Assembly: GCF_039543645.1 (NCBI RefSeq)
Contig: NZ_BAABKD010000008.1
Location: 213,334-277,333, forward strand
Source: Paenalcaligenes hermetiae
GTDB lineage: Bacteria; Pseudomonadota; Gammaproteobacteria; Burkholderiales; Burkholderiaceae_B
DNA length: 64,000 nucleotides
Direction: 5' to 3'
Shown here one piece after another: positions 17,030 through 25,047 of this stretch. A program made the translations under genes and the position numbers. The first letter of the stretch is position 1; each line of letters starts with the position of its first letter. The notes under the pieces are model-generated. The model did not search any database and was not told where the DNA came from. It worked only from the letters and a program-made list of their open reading frames with translations.

Positions 17030-18019
17030 ATGCGTAAAAAATGGTATGCCTTTTTTGGTTACTTATGCCTTAGTAGCTCGCTATTTGTTGGCTCGGCCGT
17101 CGCCGCGGAACTGCGTTTAGGTCTAATTACTCCTCCCTCTCACCAATGGTCGATTTCCGCCCAGGCACTGGCACAAGAAGTCCAAGAAAAAACACAAGGC
17201 GAGCTACGCGTGCGGGTCTATCCATCGGGACAATTAGGTAATGAAGCCCAAATGCTACAGCAGCTACAAAGCGGGGCTTTAGATATGGCTTTTTTGGTCG
17301 CTGGGGAGATCGCCAACCGGCGCCCTAACTATGCCGCTCTCTTTGCTCCCTATTTAGTTGATACCCCACAACAAGTCAGTCAGTTATTACAAGGCGAAAC
17401 CGCCACCGCTATGCTTCAAGAACTTAACAGTCTGGGTTTGGTGGGCTTAGGTTATGGCATGGCGGGAATGCGCCAAATTCTGATGCGTGCAGCGATTAAC
17501 GATGGGACAGATCTAAAAGGCAAAAAAATCCGCACGATCCCCATTGAGCCTGAGCTCGATTTTTGGCGTAAGGTTGGCGCAGCGCCTACACCTATGCCAC
17601 TACCTGCGCTATATGATGCCTTTGCTAATGGTCAAATCGATGGCATGCAAATCGACTTTGAGGGTGCATGGAATGTTAAATACATCGACCATGCTAAAAC
17701 CGTTTTACACTCATCACACATGATGCTACCGATGGTTGCTGTGGCTTCAGCAAAAAAATGGCAGACCCTGAGCGAAACACAACAAAAACTATTACAAGAA
17801 ATCGTCGCCAAGCATTTAGAGCAAATTATCTTGGCCTATGAAAAAATTGATCAAGACTACTTAGACCAAATCCAAACCACAGGGGTTTCGATTCTTAAGG
17901 TGGATCGAGCATTTTTTGGTGAAAGTATAGAAAACTGGTATCAGGTATGGCGTACCAAGTCCCCTACCCTTAAAGCATTGGAGCAAGAAGCAGCACAAAT
18001 AAAAGCCCAAACCCCCTAG
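17030..18019 (+). CDS. dctP: TRAP transporter periplasmic substrate-binding protein, DctP family
   Basis: The binding protein that delivers substrate to DctQM. It has a Sec signal peptide (residues 1-26, ending GSAVAAE) and the family fold: LGLITPPSHQWSISAQALAQEV, then VYPSGQLGNEAQMLQQLQSGALDMAF (about residues 64-90) and the LKGKKIRTIP segment with its hallmark conserved Arg (about residue 168). At 329 residues it is the usual size. AAAGGAAA lies before the ATG. It closes the operon; a long hairpin follows. Confidence 0.92.
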   Translation: MRKKWYAFFGYLCLSSSLFVGSAVAAELRLGLITPPSHQWSISAQALAQEVQEKTQGELRVRVYPSGQLGNEAQMLQQLQSGALDMAFLVAGEIANRRPNYAALFAPYLVDTPQQVSQLLQGETATAMLQELNSLGLVGLGYGMAGMRQILMRAAINDGTDLKGKKIRTIPIEPELDFWRKVGAAPTPMPLPALYDAFANGQIDGMQIDFEGAWNVKYIDHAKTVLHSSHMMLPMVAVASAKKWQTLSETQQKLLQEIVAKHLEQIILAYEKIDQDYLDQIQTTGVSILKVDRAFFGESIENWYQVWRTKSPTLKALEQEAAQIKAQTP

Positions 18020-18056
18020 TCCACCCATACGATGTGGCTCGTGTGATGGCATTTCA

Positions 18057-18105
18057 CAAAGCCCACAGCGGCAAGCTTATAAAACGCTTACGGCTGTGGG
18101 CTTTG
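18057..18105. terminator. Hairpin between convergent dctP and binding-protein gene
   Basis: AAAGCCCACAGC at 18058-18069 is the perfect complement of GCTGTGGGCTTT at 18093-18104, with a partly paired 23-base loop. A- and T-runs at both ends make it a plausible bidirectional terminator, though the U-tract is short. Confidence 0.65.
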
Positions 18106-18111
18106 ACATTA

Positions 18112-18837
18112 TTAAGGTGCAACGGTTGCCCCGCCTTGGCCGCTACGCTGCAATGCTTCGGCTACAAATCCGTTAGCCTTCATTTCTTTAATAAAATCAG
18201 TCACATATTGCAAAGCCACATCACGCCCTTTAGGTAGCGCCATGGCTTGATGAATAGCCGTAAAATGGCCGTCTAAAATACGGTATCCTGTGTGCTCTGC
18301 CGCATATGCTTGTAACGTTTGACGCACGCCGGCTACCGCCTCCAGGCCCTGTTCTACAAACCCATGAATCGCTGCAGCCGAAGTGGAAAACTTAACGAGT
18401 TCGGCATGCTGTAAATGCCGAGATAAAAACAAATCATAAGCCGCGCCCTGCCCAACCGCAATACGCACCCCCTCTCGATCTAGCTCTTCCACCTGCAACC
18501 ACGGTGCCGTGTCTTTAACCATATAGGTTCCCTCTATCAGTACGTAGGCTTCGGTGAAATCGATTTTCTCTGCGCGTTTAGGATCGATCGCCATAAATGC
18601 GATATCCCAAGCATTTTCCTCCACAGCGGCCGCTACTTTTGCTGCAGCGTCATAACTAATAAAACGGGGCACCACGCCAAGGCGACGAGCGAGTTCTCTG
18701 GCAAGGTCTGCCGTTACCCCTAAAGGAACACCATCTTTACCACGTTGTGCAAGTGCTGTATTGCCGTAATTTAGCGCAATGCGTAATTCGCCTTGGGGTG
18801 CTAGGTTTTTCATCACAGCGTCTACCTGATTCAACAT
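18112..18837 (-). CDS. Family 3 solute-binding protein-like domain without signal peptide
   Basis: A 241-residue protein with the amino-acid-type periplasmic binding fold: ELRIALNYGNTAL, then LGVTADLARELARRLGV (about residues 35-55), WDIAFMAIDPKRAEKIDFTEAYV (about residues 76-98) and VRIAVGQGAAYDLFL (about residue 125). Start ATG 18835-18837 is fixed by AGGAG 7 bases upstream. From this start there is no signal peptide, unlike true periplasmic receptors; the longer in-frame start would lie upstream of the ribosome site and across the pstB terminator. It lies downstream of pstB where phoU is often found, but with a terminator between. No permease or ATPase partner adjoins it. Role unknown; a cytoplasmic ligand sensor is possible. 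Confidence 0.75.
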   Translation of the reverse strand: MLNQVDAVMKNLAPQGELRIALNYGNTALAQRGKDGVPLGVTADLARELARRLGVVPRFISYDAAAKVAAAVEENAWDIAFMAIDPKRAEKIDFTEAYVLIEGTYMVKDTAPWLQVEELDREGVRIAVGQGAAYDLFLSRHLQHAELVKFSTSAAAIHGFVEQGLEAVAGVRQTLQAYAAEHTGYRILDGHFTAIHQAMALPKGRDVALQYVTDFIKEMKANGFVAEALQRSGQGGATVAP

Positions 18838-18851
18838 GAATTGTCTCCTTA

Positions 18852-18882
18852 ATAAAAAAAGCAGCCCGTAGGCTGCTTTAAG
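18852..18882 (-). terminator. Terminator of the pst operon
   Basis: On the minus strand AAAGCAGCC-TACG-GGCTGCTTT is followed by T's, 20 bases after the pstB stop. It separates pstSCAB from the binding-protein gene. Confidence 0.85.
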
Positions 18883-18899
18883 AATAGTTCGCAAATCGA

Positions 18900-19685
18900 T
18901 TAACCAAAGCGTCCAGTGATGTAGTCTTCGGTTTCTTTGCGTGCGGGCTTCACGAAAATCTGGTCCGTTTCACCAAACTCCATAAGCTCGCCCAAATACA
19001 TATAAGCGGTGTAATCTGAGCAGCGGGCAGCCTGTTGCATATTATGCGTCACAATTAACACAGTATAATCGTTTTTTAGCTCTGTAATGAGCTCTTCGAT
19101 TTTCGCTGTAGAAATGGGGTCCAATGCCGAGGTTGGCTCATCCAATAACAATACCTCTGGTTTAATCGCAACGCCGCGAGCAATACACAAGCGCTGTTGC
19201 TGACCACCCGATAATCCATTACCGTTTTGTTTGAGCTTATCTTTGACCTCATCCCACAAGGCTGCTTTAGTCAGTGCCCACTCTACCCGCTCGTCCATTT
19301 CCCCTTTGCTTAACTTTTCAAATAAGCGCACCCCAAAAGCAATATTGTCATAAATGCTCATTGGGAACGGCGTCGGTTTTTGGAAAACCATGCCAACTTT
19401 AGCGCGTAATAATGAAATATCTAAGTTAGAGGTTAATAGATTTTCTCCATCCAGCAGGATTTCCCCCTCGGCTCGCTGCCCAGGATAGAGTTCAAACATG
19501 CGGTTAAAAGTACGCAACAAGGTGGATTTACCACATCCCGATGGGCCAATAAATGCCGTCACCTTGTTTTCCTTGATGCTCATATTGACGTCTTTAATGG
19601 CATGGAAGTTGCCGTAGTAAAAATTTAAATTTTTTACTTCGAGCTTAATACGTTCAGTTGTAGAGTTGCTTTGCATAGTCATCAT
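18900..19685 (-). CDS. pstB: Phosphate ABC transporter ATP-binding protein PstB
   Basis: The ATPase of the high-affinity phosphate importer, 261 residues (E. coli PstB 257). Walker A GPSGCGKST is at about residue 47, the Q-loop at VFQKPTPFPMSIYDN (about residue 100), the signature LSGGQQQRLCIARG at about residue 158 and Walker B VLLLDEPTSALDP at about residue 178, followed by H-loop VTHNMQQAARCSDY. Last gene of pstSCAB, 22 bases after pstA, ended by its own terminator. The N terminus MMTMQSNS offers alternative nearby starts. Confidence 0.97.
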   Translation of the reverse strand: MMTMQSNSTTERIKLEVKNLNFYYGNFHAIKDVNMSIKENKVTAFIGPSGCGKSTLLRTFNRMFELYPGQRAEGEILLDGENLLTSNLDISLLRAKVGMVFQKPTPFPMSIYDNIAFGVRLFEKLSKGEMDERVEWALTKAALWDEVKDKLKQNGNGLSGGQQQRLCIARGVAIKPEVLLLDEPTSALDPISTAKIEELITELKNDYTVLIVTHNMQQAARCSDYTAYMYLGELMEFGETDQIFVKPARKETEDYITGRFG

Positions 19686-19707
19686 TTAATCGAAAAAAGG
19701 CGAGGCG

Positions 19708-20574
19708 TTATTTGTTACGGAATAAGGTGCGAGCCAAAATATTGATGCCCAACACAAACAAAGTGATCAATACGGCACCTGCCCAAGCGAGGCGGTTCCA
19801 ATCCTCGAAGGGGCTCGCTGCATATTGGAAAATCACCACTGGCAAGTTCGCCAACGGCCCGTTCATATTTAACGACATAAACTGGTTGTTTAATGCGGTA
19901 AAGAGCAAGGGCGCGGTCTCGCCCGATATACGAGCTACGGCTAATAACACACCCGTAATAATGCCAGAGCGCGCGGCACGATAACTGATAAACATCACAA
20001 TACGCCATTGTGGGCAGCCCAGCGCCGCAGCAGCCTCACGTAAACTATTTGGCACTAATTGCAGCATATTATCCGTAGAGCGCACCACCACTGGGATCAC
20101 TAAAATCGCCAAGGCTAACGAACCCGCCCAACCCGAGTAGTGCCCAAACTGGGCAACGTGGATCGCATAAATAAATAAACCAATCACAATCGATGGTGCT
20201 GATAGCAACACATCATTTAGGAATCGAGTCGCTGGTGCCAACCAACCGCGCTGACCGAACTCGGCCAAATAGGTGCCGGCTAAAATCCCTATCGGCGTCC
20301 CGATCAAGGTCCCCATGCCCGCCATCATAAAGCTACCTAAAATGGCGTTTAATAACCCCCCCTCCACACCAGGGGGTGGGGTGGGCTGCGTGAGCAGTGT
20401 AAAGGATAAGGCTGATGCCCCTTTAACCAGTAAAGTAATAATGATCCAAAACAACCAAAACAAACCAAAAACCAGCGCAACCGTAGACAAAGTCAGCATG
20501 AGCCGGTTAAAGCGGTTGCGGCGTTTATAGAGAGGATTATCCGGGTTCAGTACAGAAGTCGTTGTATTTTGCAT
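19708..20574 (-). CDS. pstA: Phosphate ABC transporter permease PstA
   Basis: One of two membrane subunits of the Pst importer, 288 residues with six membrane segments. The N-terminal cytoplasmic stretch (YKRRNRFNRLMLTLSTVAL) is typical, and the EAA loop that contacts PstB reads LREAAAALGCPQWRIVMFISYRAARSGI (about residues 177-205). A conserved GGLLNAILGSFMMAGMGTLIGTPIGILAGTYLAEF block lies at about residues 71-105. Lies between pstC (11 bases upstream) and pstB. Confidence 0.95.
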   Translation of the reverse strand: MQNTTTSVLNPDNPLYKRRNRFNRLMLTLSTVALVFGLFWLFWIIITLLVKGASALSFTLLTQPTPPPGVEGGLLNAILGSFMMAGMGTLIGTPIGILAGTYLAEFGQRGWLAPATRFLNDVLLSAPSIVIGLFIYAIHVAQFGHYSGWAGSLALAILVIPVVVRSTDNMLQLVPNSLREAAAALGCPQWRIVMFISYRAARSGIITGVLLAVARISGETAPLLFTALNNQFMSLNMNGPLANLPVVIFQYAASPFEDWNRLAWAGAVLITLFVLGINILARTLFRNK

Positions 20575-20585
20575 AGTGTTGCTGC

Positions 20586-21524
20586 TTAGGATTGAGCACC
20601 CTCGTTTTTAGCTAAACGTAATAGCAAGACTTTAGAAACAGCCAATACTACCGTGGTGATTAAAAACAGAATTAAGCCTAATTCTAGTAAAGCGGCTTTT
20701 TGCATGCCACCCGCTTCGTTAAATTCGTTGGCCAGTGCCGATGCAATAGAGTTAGAGGGAGCAAAAATCGAATTGGGAAGATTAAAGGCATTACCAATCA
20801 CAAAGGTCACGGCCATGGTTTCCCCTAAAGCCCGACCCAAACCTAACATAATGCCTCCGATCACGCCATTTTTTGTAAAAGGCAATACCACACGCCACAT
20901 GACTTCCCAAGTGGTGCTCCCCAAGCCATAAGCCGACTCTTTTAGTAGTGGGGGCACCAGTTCAAATACATCGCGCATTACCGCCGTAATGAACGGAATA
21001 ATCATGATGGAAAGGATCAAGCCCGCCGTAAACACCCCAATACCAAAAGGCGGCCCTGCAAAAATTGATCCAAGTACAGGAATACCATCAAAAAAAGAAA
21101 TGATATTTGGCTGTACATAGCGCTGAAACAACGGCACAAAAACAAAAAGCCCCCACATCCCATAAATAATGGAGGGAATGGCGGCTAGCATTTCAATAGC
21201 GGTTCCTAAAGGGCGTCGTAACCAAACCGGTGACAGCTCAGTCAAAAACATGGCAATCCCAAAGGAAACCGGCACGGCGATCACTAAAGCAATTGCCGAC
21301 GTCAACAACGTTCCTACGATAGGAACCAACGCTCCGTATTCATTATTAACTGGATCCCACTCGTTGGTCCATAAAAACGCCAACCCATGAGCTGAGATGG
21401 ATTCACGGCTACCATAGATCAGCGATGCCATAATGGCAGCCAGCAGAATAAAAACAAAAAACGCAAAACTTTTCGTTACGTTTTTGAACAAGACGTCTAA
21501 TAAGACATTTTGGTTAGATTTCAT
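20586..21524 (-). CDS. pstC: Phosphate ABC transporter permease PstC
   Basis: The second membrane subunit, 312 residues, about six membrane segments. Family markers are the early WDPVNNEYGALVPIVGTLLTSAIALVIAVP (about residues 55-85), AAIPSIIYGMWGLFVFVPL (about residue 113) and the EAA loop LLKESAYGLGSTTWEVMWRVVLPFTKNGVIGG (about residues 192-223). It follows pstS after a 124-base gap holding a strong hairpin, which may let pstS be expressed more than the membrane subunits. Confidence 0.95.
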   Translation of the reverse strand: MKSNQNVLLDVLFKNVTKSFAFFVFILLAAIMASLIYGSRESISAHGLAFLWTNEWDPVNNEYGALVPIVGTLLTSAIALVIAVPVSFGIAMFLTELSPVWLRRPLGTAIEMLAAIPSIIYGMWGLFVFVPLFQRYVQPNIISFFDGIPVLGSIFAGPPFGIGVFTAGLILSIMIIPFITAVMRDVFELVPPLLKESAYGLGSTTWEVMWRVVLPFTKNGVIGGIMLGLGRALGETMAVTFVIGNAFNLPNSIFAPSNSIASALANEFNEAGGMQKAALLELGLILFLITTVVLAVSKVLLLRLAKNEGAQS

Positions 21525-21574
21525 GACAGCGTTTTAAAGAGTTGGTGATTTTGCAAAAGCAGTATTGTCACACA

Positions 21575-21613
21575 ACAAGACGGTACCACCAACTTTTGAT
21601 GGAACCGTCTTGT
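21575..21613 (-). promoter_or_regulatory. Intercistronic hairpin between pstS and pstC
   Basis: A perfect 10-bp inverted repeat ACAAGACGGT/ACCGTCTTGT with a partly pairing 19-base loop and no U-tract on the minus strand. It is more likely an mRNA-stabilising or partial-termination element than a full terminator. Confidence 0.6.
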
Positions 21614-21648
21614 GTATTACCAACGGTTAGGCAATCCAAAAAACTGCA

Positions 21649-22692
21649 TTATTTCCAGATTTCGCTACCGTCTTTGGCTTTGATTTCTTTAGCCCACACC
21701 TGCTTGATTTGGTCGGTGACCTCGGTAGGCAAAGGCACATAGTCGAGCTCGCTCGCCATGTCGGCCCCTTTATCAAAGGCCCAGTTAAAGAAGTTCAAGA
21801 CCGCTTTTGCATTTTCAGGCTTGTCTTGTACTTTGTGCATTAAGATGAACGTGGCAGAAGTTACAGGCCAGGAATCTGCACCGGGCTCATCGGTAAGAAT
21901 CACACCCATACCTGGGGCACTATTCCAGTCTGCGTTCGCTGCAGCGGCAGCAAAGGTTTCCTGTGAGGGCTGTACAAACTGACCATCTTTGTTTTGGAGC
22001 TGAGTCCAAGACAGTTTATTTTGTTTGGCGTAAGCATATTCTACATAACCGATAGAGTCTTTAAGCTGACGCACATACGCCGCTACTCCTTCGTTACCTT
22101 TACCGCCTTGGCCGGTAGGCCATTTTACCGCTTTGCCCTCACCCACTTTTTCTTTCCAGTCGGTGGAGACTTTGGATAAATAGTTGGTCCAACCAAAGGT
22201 CGTACCAGAGCCATCCGAGCGGTGAACCACTACAATCGAGTTAGCAGGAAGTTTGAGGTCAGGGTTAAGCTTTTGAATCGCCTCATCGTTCCATTTGGTG
22301 ATTTTACCCAAGAAAATATCAGCCAAAACAGGACCTGATAATTTTAACTGGCCTGGCTCAATGCCATCGATGTTCACTACAGGAACTGTACCACCGATTA
22401 CCGCAGGAAACTGAAGTAAGTTATCTTTTTCTAATGCCTCGCCTTTCATCGGGTCATCCGAAGCACCAAAATCAACGGTTTTAGCAATAATTTGCTGCTG
22501 ACCACCACCTGAACCAATAGACTGGTAGTTAACTTGTTTACCGGTCTCTTTATTGTAGGCAGCTGCCCATTTGGCATAAATTGGATATGGGAAAGACGCG
22601 CCCGCACCTGTTACGTTAACGGCCTGAGCAGATAGAGCCATGGCGCTAAAAGCCAGACCCACGGTTAGTTTTGAAAAAGCACGTTTTAACAT
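21649..22692 (-). CDS. pstS: Phosphate ABC transporter substrate-binding protein PstS
   Basis: The periplasmic phosphate receptor, 347 residues. The Sec signal peptide (residues 1-24, ending LSAQA) precedes VTGAGASFPYPIYAKWAAAYNKETG, the family's first phosphate-contacting loop. Others are SIGSGGGQQQIIAKTVDFGASD (about residues 60-80) and HRSDGSGTTFGWTNYLSK (about residue 158). A Pho-box-like site with matched -10 lies 70-88 bases upstream of the start. First gene of pstSCAB; ppk, on the same strand, ends 107 bases upstream. Confidence 0.97.
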   Translation of the reverse strand: MLKRAFSKLTVGLAFSAMALSAQAVNVTGAGASFPYPIYAKWAAAYNKETGKQVNYQSIGSGGGQQQIIAKTVDFGASDDPMKGEALEKDNLLQFPAVIGGTVPVVNIDGIEPGQLKLSGPVLADIFLGKITKWNDEAIQKLNPDLKLPANSIVVVHRSDGSGTTFGWTNYLSKVSTDWKEKVGEGKAVKWPTGQGGKGNEGVAAYVRQLKDSIGYVEYAYAKQNKLSWTQLQNKDGQFVQPSQETFAAAAANADWNSAPGMGVILTDEPGADSWPVTSATFILMHKVQDKPENAKAVLNFFNWAFDKGADMASELDYVPLPTEVTDQIKQVWAKEIKAKDGSEIWK

Positions 22693-22746
22693 CTAGACAC
22701 CCTCTTGATGATTTGTAATCGGCAGTCTATTACTGCATCTGTAAGC

Positions 22747-22780
22747 AGTTTAAGACGCAAATATTACATGTTCGTGACAG
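22747..22780 (-). promoter_or_regulatory. Pho-box-like promoter of pstS
   Basis: On the minus strand CTGTCACGAACATGTAAT (22763-22780) fits the PhoB repeat CTGTCAT-N4-CTGTCAT: 6 of 7 and 5 of 7. A -10-like TAAACT (22747-22752) follows after exactly 10 bases, the spacing known for PhoB-activated promoters. Confidence 0.65.
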
Positions 22781-22799
22781 TAGCTGTTTTAACACAAAA

Positions 22800-24890
22800 T
22801 CACTGTCCTAGCTCTTGCATTAAGTGCTCATGCAAATTGAAAATTGCGCCACGCCGGCTTCGAACACGTTGGTAGCTACCATTAGGCAAGCCTTTCCAAG
22901 CAAGCTGATTATCACGCAATGCATAACGAAAGGCCTCGTTAATCACTCGACGTTTTAAACGCCGGTCAAAAACAGGCACAGCAAGCTCAACCCGACGGAA
23001 AAAGTTTCTGTCCATCCAGTCTGCAGAAGAAATATAAAGGTCTTCCGCCCCATCGTTATAAAAATAAAAAACACGTGAGTGCTCTAAAAACCGGCCAACG
23101 ATAGAGCGAACTTGGATATTTTCTGATAAGCCAGGCACACCAGGACGTAATGCACAAGCACCACGTACAATTAAATCAATACGCACACCGGCTTGACTGG
23201 CCTCGTATAAAGCGTGAATGATTTTAGCCTCGAGCAACGAGTTCATTTTTGCCATGATACGTGCTTTTTTCCCAGCTTTAGCCTGCTCAATTTCACGCTC
23301 AATATAAGCCATCATGGTGTCGTGCAAATTAAATGGTGACTGCAATAAAACACGCAGGTTGCGTCGCGTCCCTAACCCCGTCAACTGACTAAACACCTGT
23401 TCCATATCAGCGCAAATATCTGCGTTGGCAGTCATCAAACCAAAGTCGGTATACAGTCGAGCTGTACGTGGGTGATAGTTGCCGGTACCCAAATGCCCAT
23501 AACGACGGATCTCCCCCTGTTCACGACGTAATACCAATGCCATTTTGGCGTGTGTTTTATACCCCACTACGCCATAGCTGACATGTGCACCAGCTTCTTC
23601 AAGCCGTGCCGCCCAGTTAATATTGGTTTGCTCATCAAACCGAGCCATTAGCTCCACAATCACTGTGACCTCTTTACCTGCCTTGGCTGCTTGCATCAAA
23701 ATAGCCATCAGCTCGGAGTCTTCACCTGTGCGATAAATGGTCTGTTTAATCGCTACCACATGGGGATCCAGTGCCGCAGCGCGCAAAAAGCTTAATACGG
23801 GCTGAAAAGACTGGTATGGATGGTGCACCAGCTGGTCTTGTTTGGCTATGGCGTGAAATAAATCTTTAGGGCTGTCCAGTTGGTCAAAAGGAGCAGGAAC
23901 GGGAGCGTGATATGGGGGGAACACTAAATCCGGACGATCGGGCACATCGCATAAGCGCGATAAGCGCGATAGATTAACTGGCCCTAGCACGCGATATGTA
24001 TCATTTTCTGTCAGTAAGAATTCTTTTTGTAAAAACGCCGCCAGTGCATCGGGCATAGAGCGATCGACTTCTAAGCGCACTGCCGCCCCAAAATTTCTTT
24101 GTGATAGCTCGCCTTGCAAAGCTTGTCGTAGATTAGTGACCTCTTCCTCATCCACAAAAAGATCACTGTTTCGAGTCACTCGCCACTGATAGCAACCTTT
24201 AACATCCATGCCCGGAAAAAGCTCATCAACAAAACAACTAATTAATGCTGTGAGCAAGACATAACCATGTGGAATGCCCGCAATCGCTTCGGGCATTTTT
24301 AATAAGCGGGGTAAAGCACGTGGTGCTTGCACAATGGCAATCGCCCCTGTGCGCCCAAACGCATCCTCGCCAGATAAGGAAATAATAAAGTTGAGACTTT
24401 TGTTATATACCCGTGGAAAAGGGTGCGCTGGATCTAAGCCAATGGGGGTAAGCAAGGGCATGACCTCTCGCATAAACGTGTTATAGGCCCAGTCACGCTG
24501 TTCTTGTGTCCATTGTGGAACGCGTAAAAGCCCAATCCCCTCTTCCATAAGTGCCGGCAAAACCTGATTTAGCAATAATTCGTTTTGCTTATCGACCAAA
24601 TCATGGGTGCTCTGCTGAATACATGCAAAGGCTTCGAGCGGCGTATAACCATCGGCCTGCATCTGATGCGGCGCTTGATCTATTTTTTCTTTAAGACTGG
24701 ATATACGAATTTCAAAAAACTCGTCCAGATTAGAGCTAACGATGCATAAGTAACGCAAACGTTCTAATAACGGCGTGGACGGGTTTTCCGCCATCGCCAA
24801 TACGCGCTCATTGAATTTCAACAGTGATAGTTCACGGTTAATGAGCATTACATCAGGATTAGGAATCATGGAGGCATCTTCTATAGTCAT
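22800..24890 (-). CDS. ppk: Polyphosphate kinase 1
   Basis: Ppk reversibly makes polyphosphate from ATP at the inner membrane. 696 residues, as E. coli Ppk (688). The N domain begins NRELSLLKFNERVL; the head domain follows. The catalytic C domains hold IKQTIYRTGEDSELMAIL, YGVVGYKTHAKMALVLRRE (about residues 435-455, region of the autophosphorylated His) and RYGHLGTGNYHPRTARLYTD (about residue 460). The start is uncertain: ATG 24890 lies only about 10 bases after the predicted transcription start and has no ribosome site; in-frame ATGs at 24869 and 24848 are alternatives. It sits upstream of pstSCAB and divergent from ppx. Confidence 0.95.
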   Translation of the reverse strand: MTIEDASMIPNPDVMLINRELSLLKFNERVLAMAENPSTPLLERLRYLCIVSSNLDEFFEIRISSLKEKIDQAPHQMQADGYTPLEAFACIQQSTHDLVDKQNELLLNQVLPALMEEGIGLLRVPQWTQEQRDWAYNTFMREVMPLLTPIGLDPAHPFPRVYNKSLNFIISLSGEDAFGRTGAIAIVQAPRALPRLLKMPEAIAGIPHGYVLLTALISCFVDELFPGMDVKGCYQWRVTRNSDLFVDEEEVTNLRQALQGELSQRNFGAAVRLEVDRSMPDALAAFLQKEFLLTENDTYRVLGPVNLSRLSRLCDVPDRPDLVFPPYHAPVPAPFDQLDSPKDLFHAIAKQDQLVHHPYQSFQPVLSFLRAAALDPHVVAIKQTIYRTGEDSELMAILMQAAKAGKEVTVIVELMARFDEQTNINWAARLEEAGAHVSYGVVGYKTHAKMALVLRREQGEIRRYGHLGTGNYHPRTARLYTDFGLMTANADICADMEQVFSQLTGLGTRRNLRVLLQSPFNLHDTMMAYIEREIEQAKAGKKARIMAKMNSLLEAKIIHALYEASQAGVRIDLIVRGACALRPGVPGLSENIQVRSIVGRFLEHSRVFYFYNDGAEDLYISSADWMDRNFFRRVELAVPVFDRRLKRRVINEAFRYALRDNQLAWKGLPNGSYQRVRSRRGAIFNLHEHLMQELGQ

Positions 24891-24906
24891 CGTTAGTACC
24901 GCAAAC

Positions 24907-24940
24907 CTTATACTTGATTCATTTTACCTGTTTATGACAG
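24907..24940 (-). promoter_or_regulatory. Pho-box-like promoter of ppk
   Basis: On the minus strand CTGTCATAAACAGGTAAA (24923-24940) begins with a perfect CTGTCATAAA half; the second half is weak. A -10-like TATAAG (24907-24912) lies exactly 10 bases on, the same spacing as at pstS. Confidence 0.6.
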
Positions 24941-25047
24941 TGATTTTGTTGCGACACCGCAATAAACGAATGAGGATTCTTTTTAGACGCTGTGCTTTTG
25001 AGTACTTAAACGTATAATCGCAGCATACTCACCACAGATATTCCCTT

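Noticed and set aside
23945..23975. Short tandem repeat of ATAAGCGCG units
   Set aside because: It encodes the repeated Leu-Ser-Arg of Ppk and is only two units; no independent repeat element.
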